A stretch of 64,000 bases of DNA from Paraburkholderia podalyriae (GTDB lineage: Bacteria > Pseudomonadota > Gammaproteobacteria > Burkholderiales > Burkholderiaceae). The stretch's first letter is position 1. Each line of letters opens with the position of its first letter. Location: NCBI RefSeq assembly GCF_014397785.1, contig NZ_VZQQ01000003.1, positions 248,001 to 312,000 of the forward strand, given 5' to 3'. Made by a program: the position numbers and the translations under genes. The notes under the pieces were generated by a model. That model was given only the letters and a program-made list of their open reading frames with translations. It was not told where the DNA came from and searched no databases. Positions 47,691 through 56,812 of this stretch are shown one piece after another.

Positions 47691-48494
47691 ATGCATCCCA
47701 TGCTCAATATCGCTGTGAAGGCCGCGCGCCGCGCAGCTCAGATCATCACCCGCGCATCGCTCGATCTCGACCTGCTCCAGGTCAGCAAGAAGCAGCACAA
47801 CGATTTCGTCACGGAGGTCGACAAAGCGTCCGAAGCGGCGATCATCGAAACGCTGAAGACCGCCTATCCCGATCACGCCATCCTCGCCGAAGAGTCGGGC
47901 AAGTCGAACGACAATTCCGAATACCAGTGGATCATCGATCCGCTCGACGGCACCACCAACTTCATCCACGGCTTCCCATACTACTGCGTGTCGATCGCGC
48001 TCGCGCATAAGGGCATCGTCACGCAGGCCGTCGTCTACGACCCGAACCGCAACGATCTGTTCACCGCATCGCGGGGCCGTGGCGCGTTCGTCAACGATCG
48101 CCGCCTCCGCGTCGCCAAGCGTGACCGCCTCGCCGACTGCCTGATCGGCACCGGCTTCCCGTTCCGCGCGCAGGACAGCCTCGAATCGTACGGCCGTCAG
48201 TTCGCCACAATGACCGAAGCCTGCGCGGGCCTGCGCCGTCCGGGCGCCGCCGCGCTCGATCTGGCCAATGTCGCGGCCGGTCGCATGGACGGCTTCTTCG
48301 AACAGGGCCTGAGCGCATGGGACGTCGCGGCGGGCAGCCTGCTGATCACCGAAGCCGGCGGTCTGGTCGGCAACTACACCGGTGATTCGGAGTTCCTGCA
48401 TGTCGGCGAAGTCGTCGCGGGCAATCCGAAGATCTACGCGCAGATGATTCCGATCCTGTCGCGCTACAGCCGCACGCATCAGCAATCAGCGTAA
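47691..48494 (+). CDS. suhB: Inositol monophosphatase family protein SuhB
   Basis: A 267-residue inositol-monophosphatase-fold protein: [38 protein letters not shown] (Glu metal ligand), [15 protein letters not shown] and [15 protein letters not shown]. Besides phosphatase activity, E. coli SuhB acts in rRNA antitermination with NusA. The start is set at MHPMLNI, the family start; the upstream reading is leader. Confidence 0.95.
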   Translation: MHPMLNIAVKAARRAAQIITRASLDLDLLQVSKKQHNDFVTEVDKASEAAIIETLKTAYPDHAILAEESGKSNDNSEYQWIIDPLDGTTNFIHGFPYYCVSIALAHKGIVTQAVVYDPNRNDLFTASRGRGAFVNDRRLRVAKRDRLADCLIGTGFPFRAQDSLESYGRQFATMTEACAGLRRPGAAALDLANVAAGRMDGFFEQGLSAWDVAAGSLLITEAGGLVGNYTGDSEFLHVGEVVAGNPKIYAQMIPILSRYSRTHQQSA

Positions 48495-48540
48495 GCCGCG
48501 CCGCCGCGCACGGTCCGCGGCAACGTCGACGGTTGGACAG

Positions 48541-48565
48541 AAAAGCGGCTTCGGCCGCTTTTTTG
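48541..48565 (+). terminator. Intrinsic terminator after suhB
   Basis: AAAAGCGGC-TTCG-GCCGCTTTTTTG forms a GC-rich stem with a stable TTCG loop and a T-tract, 46 bases after the suhB stop. Confidence 0.85.
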
Positions 48566-48703
48566 TTGGCGGCGCTGCAGTGGGTGGGCCTTCGTGCTAC
48601 AAAGCGGGAGTGATTGGGGCGGACCCGGCCGGGATCGTTCCCTGCTCCATGCCGCTTTGACCCTGCCCGACTTCCGCCCCGGGCGCAGCCTCCCGCCTGC
48701 CCC

Positions 48704-50002
48704 ATGAAAAAAGGCTTCCATACGATCATCGCGGCACAGTTCGTTTCGTCGCTGGCCGACAACGCGCTGTTGATCGCAGCCATCGCCCTGCTTTCCGTGA
48801 TTCGCTCGGCCGCGTGGGTCACGCCGCTGCTGCAGATCTTCTTCACGATCTCGTACGTGCTGCTCGCGCCGTTCGTCGGCGCGTTCGCCGATTCGATGCA
48901 GAAGCGCCACGTGATGTTCATCTCCAACGCACTGAAGGCGAGCGGCTGCCTGATGATGATCGTCGGCGTTCATCCGATGATCGCCTACGGCGTGGTCGGT
49001 TTCGGCGCGGCCGCGTATTCGCCCGCCAAGTACGGCATTCTCACCGAGTTGCTGCCCGCCGAGAAGCTCGTGAAGGCGAACGCGTGGCTCGAATCGGCAA
49101 CGGTGCTGTCGACGATCGTCGGCACGATGCTCGGCGGTGCGCTGATCAGCACCGTCGTCGAGCATTTCGTCACGCGCGTGCACGTGCCGCTGATCCGCTC
49201 GGCCGCCGATCTCGCGATGGGCGCGGTCATGCTCACCTACGCGATCGCCGCTGCGATCAACATCTTCATTCCGGATACCGGCGCGCGCTATCCGAACCGG
49301 CTGACCGAGCCGAATAAGCTGATCGGCGATTTCCATCACTGCTTCCGCGTGCTGTGGGCCGACAAGCTCGCGCAGATCGCGCTGTGGGTGACCACGCTGA
49401 TGTGGGGCGCCGCGGTGACGATGCAGCTGCTGGTGCTCAAATGGGCGAACGTGAACCTCGGGCTGTCGTTGTCGAAGGCCGCCGTGATGCAAGGCGTGAC
49501 CGGCTTTGGCATCGCGATCGGCGCGGCGGTCGCTGCCGCGCTGATTCCGCTGCGCAGTTCGCTGAAGGTTTTGCCGGTCGGCGTGCTGACGGGCGCGGTG
49601 GCGATCGCGATGGCTTTCTACAACAAGGACCTGTTCCCGCCGGGCGCTGGCCTGCGCTTCGGCACGCACGTCGCGCACTACTACATCCTGCTCGCCTATC
49701 CGCTGATGATCGTGCTCGGCGCGTTGTCGGGCTTTTTCATCGTGCCGATGAACGCGATCCTGCAGCATCGCGGCGCGACGCTGCTGTCGGCCGGTCACTC
49801 GATCGCCGTGCAGAATTTCAACCAGAATCTCGCGGTGCTGCTGATGCTCGGCATGTACGCGCTGCTGCTCACGGCGAAGATGCCCGCGCAGTGGATCATC
49901 GTCGTGTTCGGCAGCTTCGTCACGCTGCTGATGTGGCTCGCGAAGCGCCGCAGCGCCTCGAACGAACGCAGGGTGAACATGCGGGCGATGATCGAGGAAT
50001 GA
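48704..50002 (+). CDS. lplT: Lysophospholipid transporter, MFS
   Basis: A 432-residue MFS protein starting MKKGFHTIIAAQFVSSLADNALLIAAIALL, with about 12 membrane segments. FGAAAYSPAKYGILTELLP and NAWLESATVLSTIVGTMLGG match LplT, which flips 2-acyl-lysophospholipids inwards for re-acylation. The usual acyltransferase partner (aas) is not adjacent. A longer frame upstream of the ATG has no homology. Confidence 0.9.
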   Translation: MKKGFHTIIAAQFVSSLADNALLIAAIALLSVIRSAAWVTPLLQIFFTISYVLLAPFVGAFADSMQKRHVMFISNALKASGCLMMIVGVHPMIAYGVVGFGAAAYSPAKYGILTELLPAEKLVKANAWLESATVLSTIVGTMLGGALISTVVEHFVTRVHVPLIRSAADLAMGAVMLTYAIAAAINIFIPDTGARYPNRLTEPNKLIGDFHHCFRVLWADKLAQIALWVTTLMWGAAVTMQLLVLKWANVNLGLSLSKAAVMQGVTGFGIAIGAAVAAALIPLRSSLKVLPVGVLTGAVAIAMAFYNKDLFPPGAGLRFGTHVAHYYILLAYPLMIVLGALSGFFIVPMNAILQHRGATLLSAGHSIAVQNFNQNLAVLLMLGMYALLLTAKMPAQWIIVVFGSFVTLLMWLAKRRSASNERRVNMRAMIEE

Positions 50003-50209
50003 TGCACCACGGTACTCCAGCCACGACAGTGCGAGGCGCGGCTCGACGGACGGAACGCGCCGCGACGGCGTGAAACGCCCGCTTTGATCGAATCGGTCAT
50101 GCTGCCATTCGACTCTTGTGTCGGGCATCGTCCGTTCGGCCAGGGTCCGCTCGCCGCGCCGGCGGGTTAAACTCACGCCCTGAGCATCTACCGCAAGAAG
50201 ACACGAAGG

Positions 50210-52897
50210 ATGGGCATCCAAACCGCAGCGGCCAACGACGTCGCACAACACACGCCGATGATGCAGCAGTACCTGCGCATCAAGGCGGAGCATCCGGGCA
50301 CGCTGGTGTTCTACCGGATGGGCGACTTCTACGAACTCTTTTTCGACGACGCGGAAAAAGCCGCACGCCTGCTCGACCTGACGCTCACGCAGCGCGGCGC
50401 GTCGGCGGGCAATCCGATCAAGATGGCCGGCGTGCCGCATCACGCTGTCGAACAGTATCTGGCCAGGCTCGTGAAGCTCGGCGAATCGGTTGCGATTTGC
50501 GAACAGATCGGCGACCCGGCTACGTCGAAAGGCCCGGTCGAGCGCAAGGTCATGCGCGTGGTCACACCTGGCACGCTGACCGATGCGTCGCTACTGTCCG
50601 ACAAGAGCGACGTCTATTTGCTCGCGCTGTGCGTCGCGCACAATCGCCGCGGCGTCGCGACGAGCGTCGGTCTCGCCTGGCTCAATCTCGCGAGCGGTGC
50701 GCTGCGCCTCGCCGAAGTGGCGCCCGATCAGGTCGCCGCCGCCCTGGAGCGCATCCGTCCCGCGGAAATACTGATCGCCGACGCCACCGCCGATTCGGCC
50801 AGTTGGACACCACCTGTCAACGCTAGCGCGCTCAAGCGCGTGCCGGCCTGGCACTTCGATATCACGTCGGGCACGAAGCGCCTGTGCGATCAGCTCGACG
50901 TCGCGAGCCTCGACGGCTTCGGTGCGCATTCGCTCGGTTGCGCGTGCGGGGCGGCCGGCGCGTTGCTGCTGTATGCGGCGTCCACGCAGGGCCAACAACT
51001 GCGTCACGTGCGCAGCCTGAAGGTCGAATACGAATCCGAATACATCGGCCTCGATCCGGCCACGCGCCGCAACCTCGAACTCACGGAGACACTGCGCGGC
51101 ACCGAATCGCCGACGCTGTGCTCACTGCTCGACACCTGCTGCACGACGATGGGTAGCCGTCTGCTGCGGCACTGGCTGCATCATCCGCCGCGCGATTCGG
51201 CGGTGGCTCGGGCGCGTCAGCAGGCGATCGGCGCGTTGCTCGACGCGCCGCCGGGCGCCGATCTCGATACGCTGCGCCAGGCGTTGCGGCAGATCGCGGA
51301 CATTGAACGGATCACCGGACGTCTCGCGCTGCTGTCGGCGCGGCCGCGCGATCTGTCGAGCCTGCGCGATACCTTCATCGCGCTGCCTGCTGTGCGCGCG
51401 CAGCTCGCAGCGGTGGTATCGAACGCGGATTCGCTCGCGCGCATCGACGCGGCGCTCGAACCGCCGCAAGCGTGCGTCGACTTGCTCAAGCTCGCGGTCG
51501 CGCAGGAACCGGCCGCGATGGTGCGCGACGGCGGCGTCATCGCGCGTGGATATGACGCGGAGCTCGACGAACTGCGCGATATTTCGGAGAACTGCGGACA
51601 GTTCCTGATCGATCTCGAAACACGCGAACGCGCGCGAACCGGCATCAACAATCTGCGTGTCGAGTACAACAAGGTGCATGGCTTCTATATCGAAGTCACG
51701 CGCGGCCAGACCGACAAAGTCCCCGACGACTATCGCCGCCGGCAAACGCTGAAGAACGCCGAGCGCTACATCACGCCCGAGTTGAAGACCTTCGAGGACA
51801 AAGCGTTGTCCGCTCAGGAACGCGCGCTCGCACGCGAACGCTCACTGTACGACGCGTTGCTGCAATCGTTGCTGCCGTTCATTCCCGACTGTCAGCGCGT
51901 CGCCCTCGCGCTCGCCGAACTCGATCTGCTGGCCGCGTTCGGCGAACGCGCTCGCGCGCTCGACTGGGTTGCGCCGACGTTCCCGGCCAACGCGGGCATC
52001 GACATCGAGCAGGGTCGTCATCCGGTGGTCGAGGCGCAGGTCGAGCAGTTCATCGCCAACGATTGCTCACTCGCGACCGAGCGCAAGCTGCTGTTGATCA
52101 CCGGTCCGAACATGGGCGGCAAGTCGACCTTCATGCGCCAGACCGCGCTGATCGCGCTGCTCGCTTACGTGGGCAGTTACGTGCCGGCGCGGCGCGCGGC
52201 CTTTGGGCCGATCGACCGCATCTTCACGCGCATCGGCGCGGCCGACGACCTCGCTGGCGGTCGCTCGACCTTCATGGTGGAGATGACCGAAGCCGCCGCG
52301 ATCCTCAACGACGCGACACCGCAAAGCCTCGTGCTGATGGACGAGATCGGCCGCGGCACGTCGACGTTCGACGGCCTCGCGCTCGCGTGGGCGATCGCGC
52401 GCCACCTGCTCGCCCACAACGGCTGCTATACGCTGTTCGCGACGCACTATTTCGAGCTGACGCAGCTACCCGTGGAGTTTCCGCATGCGGCCAACGTGCA
52501 CCTGTCGGCGGTCGAGCATGGGCACGGCATCGTGTTCCTGCACGCGGTCAACGAAGGGCCGGCCAATCAGAGCTACGGTCTGCAGGTCGCGCAACTCGCC
52601 GGCGTGCCGAACGCGGTGATCCGCGCGGCGCGCAAGCATCTCGCGCATCTTGAGCAGCAATCGGCCGCGCAGCCCGCGCCGCAACTCGATCTGTTCGCGA
52701 CGCAGCCTGCGATGCTCGCCGAAGACGCGGACCACGACAACGAGGCCGCGGGCGACGCGACGCCTGCGTCGCCCGCGATGCAGACGCTCGTCGAGCGTCT
52801 GCGCGGCATCGATCCGAACGATCTGCGGCCGCGCGAAGCGCTGGATCTGCTGTACGAACTGCATGAACTGGCCGTCGCGCCGGATGCGGACCACTGA
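50210..52897 (+). CDS. mutS: DNA mismatch repair protein MutS
   Basis: An 895-residue MutS of normal length. The mismatch-binding Phe-x-Glu is in [16 protein letters not shown] (about 39-41); the ATPase has Walker [31 protein letters not shown] and [30 protein letters not shown] overlaps the start. It recognises mismatches with MutL. Its end overlaps the next gene by 14 bp. Confidence 0.97.
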   Translation: MGIQTAAANDVAQHTPMMQQYLRIKAEHPGTLVFYRMGDFYELFFDDAEKAARLLDLTLTQRGASAGNPIKMAGVPHHAVEQYLARLVKLGESVAICEQIGDPATSKGPVERKVMRVVTPGTLTDASLLSDKSDVYLLALCVAHNRRGVATSVGLAWLNLASGALRLAEVAPDQVAAALERIRPAEILIADATADSASWTPPVNASALKRVPAWHFDITSGTKRLCDQLDVASLDGFGAHSLGCACGAAGALLLYAASTQGQQLRHVRSLKVEYESEYIGLDPATRRNLELTETLRGTESPTLCSLLDTCCTTMGSRLLRHWLHHPPRDSAVARARQQAIGALLDAPPGADLDTLRQALRQIADIERITGRLALLSARPRDLSSLRDTFIALPAVRAQLAAVVSNADSLARIDAALEPPQACVDLLKLAVAQEPAAMVRDGGVIARGYDAELDELRDISENCGQFLIDLETRERARTGINNLRVEYNKVHGFYIEVTRGQTDKVPDDYRRRQTLKNAERYITPELKTFEDKALSAQERALARERSLYDALLQSLLPFIPDCQRVALALAELDLLAAFGERARALDWVAPTFPANAGIDIEQGRHPVVEAQVEQFIANDCSLATERKLLLITGPNMGGKSTFMRQTALIALLAYVGSYVPARRAAFGPIDRIFTRIGAADDLAGGRSTFMVEMTEAAAILNDATPQSLVLMDEIGRGTSTFDGLALAWAIARHLLAHNGCYTLFATHYFELTQLPVEFPHAANVHLSAVEHGHGIVFLHAVNEGPANQSYGLQVAQLAGVPNAVIRAARKHLAHLEQQSAAQPAPQLDLFATQPAMLAEDADHDNEAAGDATPASPAMQTLVERLRGIDPNDLRPREALDLLYELHELAVAPDADH

Positions 52898-54299
52898 CAC
52901 GCCGAGACACCCGCGGCGCCCGCGCGGGCTTCGCGCGGCGCTGCGCCACGTGCATGCATCGATAGGCGGCATCGTTGTATTCGCGGCGGTGTGCGTAGGG
53001 ACCGCGCCGGCGCACGCCGAGACCTCGCGCTTCGCGTTCGCGGTGCTCTCCGACACGATGCACAGCGCCGCCGACGAAGCCGCCACGCAACGGCTGCTCG
53101 AGGCGATTGCCCGCGAGCGCGACGTGCGCTTCATCGTCTACGACGGCAATCTGAAGGGGCCGAAGGAAGTTTGCCGCGACGCGCTGTTCGAGCGCCGCCA
53201 CGCGCTGCTCGACAGTTCGCGGACCGCGCTCATCTTTATCCCCGGCCAGCACGACTGGGGCGATTGCGGCACGGCGGAAGCCGGCGGCTTCGATCCGGTC
53301 GAGCGGCTCGACCAGTTGCGGCAAACGCTGTTCGCCGATCCGACGTCGATGGGACAGAACCCGATCGCGTTGACGCGCGAGAGCGAGGTGTCGCGCTTTC
53401 GCCCGTTTCGCGAAAACGTGCGCTGGGTGGTCAACGACAAAGCGAACAACAAAACCGGCGAGATCGTCTTCATCGGCCTGAACGCGCCCGGTCCGAACAA
53501 TCACTACCTGAGCGCGGGCGGCCGCAACGGCGAGTTCGAAGATCGCGTGATCGCCAATGCATTCTGGCTCGAGCACGCGGCAGAATACGCGAAGCGCCGC
53601 GACGCTCGCGCGATCGTCGTGTTCATTCAGGGCGACTTCGACCCGGAGCGCTACGAGCGACCCGAACGGTTCGCATGGCTGCACTTCGCGCACAGCTCGC
53701 GCCGCGACGGCTTTCTCGAATTCAAGCGCAGTCTGGTTAAGCTCGCGCAAATTTTCCCCGGACCTGTGGTCGTCATTCACGCGGACGACGAACGGCCGGC
53801 CGGCGGCTTCGTCATCGATCAGCCGCTACGCAACGACAAGGGGATGGTCGTGATGAATCTCACGCGCATTGCGCTCGCGCCGCGTGATCGGCTCAACCAA
53901 TGGATTCAGATAGAAGCGGATTTCGGCAGGAAGCCGCCGTTCAGGGTCAGCGTGCGCGACGTGCCGAAGCAGATGCCGCTGCCCACCACGCCGCCGGTCT
54001 TGCCGCCCGCCACACCGCGCGACGAATCCGGTGCGTCGATGCCAGGTGCACCGGAAATGCCGAATGTGGAAGGGTTCGGGCCGGGGTCGGAATTGCCGCC
54101 GGTATTGCAGACGCCCGGAGAATCGCAGGACCAGCAGCCGCGCATCCCGTCCGACCAGGGCGGCGGTGAATACGGGCCAGCGATCTCGATGCCGCCGGGG
54201 TCGATACTGCCAGCCTCGCCTGCCTTGCCCGCATCGATGCCGTCTGCCCCCGCGACGACACCGCGCATGCCCGCCAGCTCAGTGCAGGGTCGGTTTTGA
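52884..54299 (+). CDS. Exported metallophosphoesterase-like protein with Pro-rich tail
   Basis: A 471-residue protein. An export signal ends in [19 protein letters not shown]. The domain that follows looks like a degenerate calcineurin-type phosphoesterase: [21 protein letters not shown] and [13 protein letters not shown] at the spacing of the usual D-x-H, GD and GNHD motifs, with several changed ligands. The last 110 residues are Pro/Gly/Ser-rich ([13 protein letters not shown]). The start (ATG 52884) overlaps the mutS end by 14 bp; its end overlaps the convergent slyD-like gene by 21 bp. Enzyme activity is doubtful. Confidence 0.78.
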   Translation: MRTTDTPRHPRRPRGLRAALRHVHASIGGIVVFAAVCVGTAPAHAETSRFAFAVLSDTMHSAADEAATQRLLEAIARERDVRFIVYDGNLKGPKEVCRDALFERRHALLDSSRTALIFIPGQHDWGDCGTAEAGGFDPVERLDQLRQTLFADPTSMGQNPIALTRESEVSRFRPFRENVRWVVNDKANNKTGEIVFIGLNAPGPNNHYLSAGGRNGEFEDRVIANAFWLEHAAEYAKRRDARAIVVFIQGDFDPERYERPERFAWLHFAHSSRRDGFLEFKRSLVKLAQIFPGPVVVIHADDERPAGGFVIDQPLRNDKGMVVMNLTRIALAPRDRLNQWIQIEADFGRKPPFRVSVRDVPKQMPLPTTPPVLPPATPRDESGASMPGAPEMPNVEGFGPGSELPPVLQTPGESQDQQPRIPSDQGGGEYGPAISMPPGSILPASPALPASMPSAPATTPRMPASSVQGRF

Positions 54300-54821
54300 G
54301 CTGTCTTCTTCGTCCTCGTCTTCATCGTCGTCGAGAACTTCGAGGCCGTCCGCGCCGTGCGCGTGCTCGTGCTGGATTTCGTCTTCTGTCGCCGGACGCA
54401 CGTCTTTGACGGTCAATGCAAAACGCAGCGCCATGCCGGCGAGCGGATGATTGCCGTCGAGCACGACCTTGTCTTCCGCGACGTCGGTCACCACGTACAC
54501 CAGCGCGTCGATTTCCTCGTCGCCATCTTCCGGGGTGCCTTCGAACTGCATGCCGACTTCAAGCGGTTCCGGGAAGCGATCGCGCGGCTCGATCTTCACG
54601 AGCTCGGGATCGTATTCACCGAACGCGTCTTGCGGCTCAAGCTGGATCTGCGTCTCGAAGCCGGCTTCGTGGCCGTCGAGCTCTTCCTCGATCTTGGGGA
54701 ACGTGCCATCATAGCCGCCGTGAAGATAGACCATCGGCTCTTCGCTTTCCTCGATCAGATTGCCCTGCGCATCCGACAGCTTGTAGGCGACCGACACGAC
54801 GGTGTTCTTTGCGATTTTCAT
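54279..54821 (-). CDS. FKBP-type peptidyl-prolyl isomerase, SlyD-like
   Basis: A 180-residue SlyD-type FKBP: MKIAKNTVVSVAYKLSDAQGN, YLHGGYDGTFPKIEEELDGHEAG with the inserted-flap region ending PEDAFGEYDP-like, and VVLDGNHPLAGMALRF. The C-terminus is acidic (DDDEDEDEEDS) with only a few His (HEHAHG), rather than the long metal-binding tail of E. coli SlyD. The start follows the family; upstream residues lack homology. Confidence 0.93.
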   Translation of the reverse strand: MKIAKNTVVSVAYKLSDAQGNLIEESEEPMVYLHGGYDGTFPKIEEELDGHEAGFETQIQLEPQDAFGEYDPELVKIEPRDRFPEPLEVGMQFEGTPEDGDEEIDALVYVVTDVAEDKVVLDGNHPLAGMALRFALTVKDVRPATEDEIQHEHAHGADGLEVLDDDEDEDEEDSSKPTLH

Positions 54822-54928
54822 TCGACTCTCCAGAATACAACTCACATTATACGATGCCCAGGCGGCCCACTCACCTTCCGGCCGATGCGGGTTTGGCACG
54901 CAGTTCGCCGTCTGCTGCAAAGCCGGCC

Positions 54929-56107
54929 ATGCAGCCCATTCTTCCGCCCTCGCCCGACATTCCGACCGCACTGCTCGGCCAACTGAGCCCGTCGCAATTC
55001 ATGCGCCGCTACTGGCAGAAAAAGCCGCTGCTGATCCGTCAGGCGATTCCCGACATCGAAGCACCGCTGTCGCGGGACGAGCTGTTCGAGCTGGCCGATC
55101 AGGACGACGTCGAAGCGCGCCTGATCACCCACTTCCGCAACAAATGGCAGCTGGAGCACGGCCCGTTTGCGCCCGACGAACTGCCATCCGTCAGGCAGCG
55201 CGCGTGGACATTGCTCGTGCAGGGCGTCGACCTCTACGATGACCGTGCGCGCGCACTGCTCGACCGTTTCCGTTTCGTGCCTGATGCGCGGCTCGACGAC
55301 CTGATGATTTCGTATGCGACCGACGGCGGCGGCGTCGGCCCGCATTTCGATTCCTACGATGTGTTTCTCTTGCAAGTAAAAGGCAAGCGCCGCTGGCGCA
55401 TTAGCGCGCAAAAAGATCTGGCACTGCAGCCCGGCTTGCCTTTGAAAGTTTTACAGCGCTTCGATCACGAACAGGAGTGGGTGCTCGAACCCGGCGACAT
55501 GCTGTACCTGCCGCCGCACATCGCCCACGACGGCATCGCCGAGGGCGAATGCATGACCTGCTCGATCGGTTTTCGCGCACCGTCCGAGAGCGAGCTGACC
55601 GCGCAGTTCCTCTACCATCTGGCCGAGCGAGGCGAGGCCACGGGCAAGGCTGGGGCGCTTTATCGCGATCCGCGGCAGGCCGCCGTCGAGCGGCCAGCCG
55701 AACTGCCCGCCGCGCTCGTCGAACGGGTGGGAGCGATGCTTGCTAAGGTGCGATGGAATGAGCGGGACATTGCGTCGTTCCTTGGCACGTACCTCAGCGA
55801 ACCGAAGCCGAGTGTCGTCTTTGATCCGCCGCAACGGCCGCTCAACGAGGTCCGTTTCATCGGCGCTGCGTCGAAATCCGGTCTGCGGCTCGATCGCAAG
55901 ACTAGCGTGTTGTATGAACGCCGTTTTTTCTTCGTAAATGGAGAAGAAATAACGTGGGGCGGCGCGAAAAAATGGCTGTTCGATCTCGCAAATCTGCGGT
56001 GTATGAGTGCGAAACGCTTTGTAACACTCTCACACGATTCGTCGGTGACAGCACTGCTACACGAGTGGTATTGTGCGGGCTGGATACAGGTGGGCGAGCT
56101 TGCGTAA
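54929..56107 (+). CDS. JmjC/cupin ribosomal protein oxygenase, RoxA (YcfD)-like
   Basis: A protein of 392 residues from the ATG at 54929, or 417 from the ATG at 54854. It shows YWQKKPLLIRQ, LDDLMISYATDGGGVGPHFDSYDVFLLQ with the Fe ligands H-x-D, GKRRWRI and PGDMLYLPPHIAHDGIA with the second His, then the C-terminal winged-helix part. This matches E. coli RoxA/YcfD, an Fe(II)/2-oxoglutarate enzyme that hydroxylates an Arg of ribosomal protein L16. The later start leaves room for a divergent promoter with the slyD-like gene. Confidence 0.88.
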   Translation: MQPILPPSPDIPTALLGQLSPSQFMRRYWQKKPLLIRQAIPDIEAPLSRDELFELADQDDVEARLITHFRNKWQLEHGPFAPDELPSVRQRAWTLLVQGVDLYDDRARALLDRFRFVPDARLDDLMISYATDGGGVGPHFDSYDVFLLQVKGKRRWRISAQKDLALQPGLPLKVLQRFDHEQEWVLEPGDMLYLPPHIAHDGIAEGECMTCSIGFRAPSESELTAQFLYHLAERGEATGKAGALYRDPRQAAVERPAELPAALVERVGAMLAKVRWNERDIASFLGTYLSEPKPSVVFDPPQRPLNEVRFIGAASKSGLRLDRKTSVLYERRFFFVNGEEITWGGAKKWLFDLANLRCMSAKRFVTLSHDSSVTALLHEWYCAGWIQVGELA

Positions 56108-56199
56108 CTCTGCCCACGTGCTATACCGTACAGTAAAATTTTGTATGAGAAAGACAACGTATTGACCCCGGATTTATCGACTGTCAGTACGAAAGTGCA

Positions 56200-56205
56200 T
56201 ATAAT
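56200..56205 (+). promoter_or_regulatory. Probable -10 box of the lipoprotein gene
   Basis: A perfect TATAAT in an AT-rich patch, about 135 bases before the start. No good -35 is visible at 16-18 bases. The resulting leader of about 120 nt holds no gene. Confidence 0.45.
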
Positions 56206-56339
56206 TTCCGCCCAAGCCGTAGGGAAGATTCCAGCTCATCAAAAGAGCATTTCCACCAGCGGCCCAGGTCGGTGTTGGAGCACATTACCGGTTTTATTTT
56301 GCGCTGTTGCTTACCTTTAAACCATAAAAGGACGTGATC

Positions 56340-56597
56340 ATGAAGAAATCCCTCCTCGTAGCATCCCTGTTGGCAGTTGTGGCACTCGCTGCATGCAACA
56401 AGAGCAACGATCAGGCCGCTGCACCGGCTAGCGATGCAGCTGCTGCTTCGGCACCGGCTGCTGCTGCGAGCGAAGTTGCTTCGGCACCGGCTGCTGCTGC
56501 TCCGGAAGCTTCGGCACCGGCCGCTGCTGCTCCGGAAGCTTCGGCACCGGAAGCTGCTGCTTCGGCTGCAGCTCCGGCTTCGGGCGCAAGCCAGTAA
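56340..56597 (+). CDS. Small Ala/Pro/Glu-repeat lipoprotein
   Basis: An 85-residue lipoprotein: MKKSLLVASLLAVVALAAC with lipobox LAAC, then NKSND and a low-complexity tail built of near repeats ASAPAAAAPE. The DNA shows matching tandem repeats of GCTGCTGCTCCGGAAGCTTC type between about 56,440 and 56,560. AAAGGACG precedes the start. It is likely an abundant envelope lipoprotein of Burkholderia type with no known function. Confidence 0.82.
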   Translation: MKKSLLVASLLAVVALAACNKSNDQAAAPASDAAAASAPAAAASEVASAPAAAAPEASAPAAAAPEASAPEAAASAAAPASGASQ

Positions 56598-56669
56598 GCT
56601 GTCGCGTAGGGTTCGCCTCTGGGCGAAAACTGCTTCGGGAAATCGTCGCGATTTCCCGGGCAGTCAGGC

Positions 56670-56706
56670 AAAACGCCACGGGTTCATCTCCGTGGCGTTT
56701 TGCTTT
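56670..56706 (+). terminator. Intrinsic terminator after the lipoprotein gene
   Basis: AAAACGCCACGG and CCGTGGCGTTTT form a perfect 12-bp stem with an 8-base loop, followed by GCTTTTT. A further hairpin (CGGGAAATCG-TCG-CGATTTCCCG, within 56629-56664) stands just before it. Confidence 0.88.
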
Positions 56707-56763
56707 TTGGAGCGCAATTAATGAAAATTGCCGGCCCGGTAATTGTCTCGTCACCTGAAAAAC

Positions 56764-56793
56764 AAAACGCCGCTTTTTATTGCGGCGTTTTTT
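56764..56793. terminator. Bidirectional terminator between lipoprotein and dinG-like genes
   Basis: AAAACGCCGC-loop-GCGGCGTTTTTT gives a 10-bp stem with T-tract on the plus strand and AAAA/TTTT on the other, so it can end both convergent transcripts. Confidence 0.82.
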
Positions 56794-56812
56794 CAGCGAA
56801 GAACCGGAGGCT

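Noticed and set aside
48479..50443. Long leftward frame antisense to lplT
   Set aside because: Low-complexity Arg/His/Asp product, a codon-bias artefact.
56161..56205. TTGACC as -35 partner of the TATAAT at 56200
   Set aside because: The spacing is about 32 bases, too long for a sigma-70 promoter.
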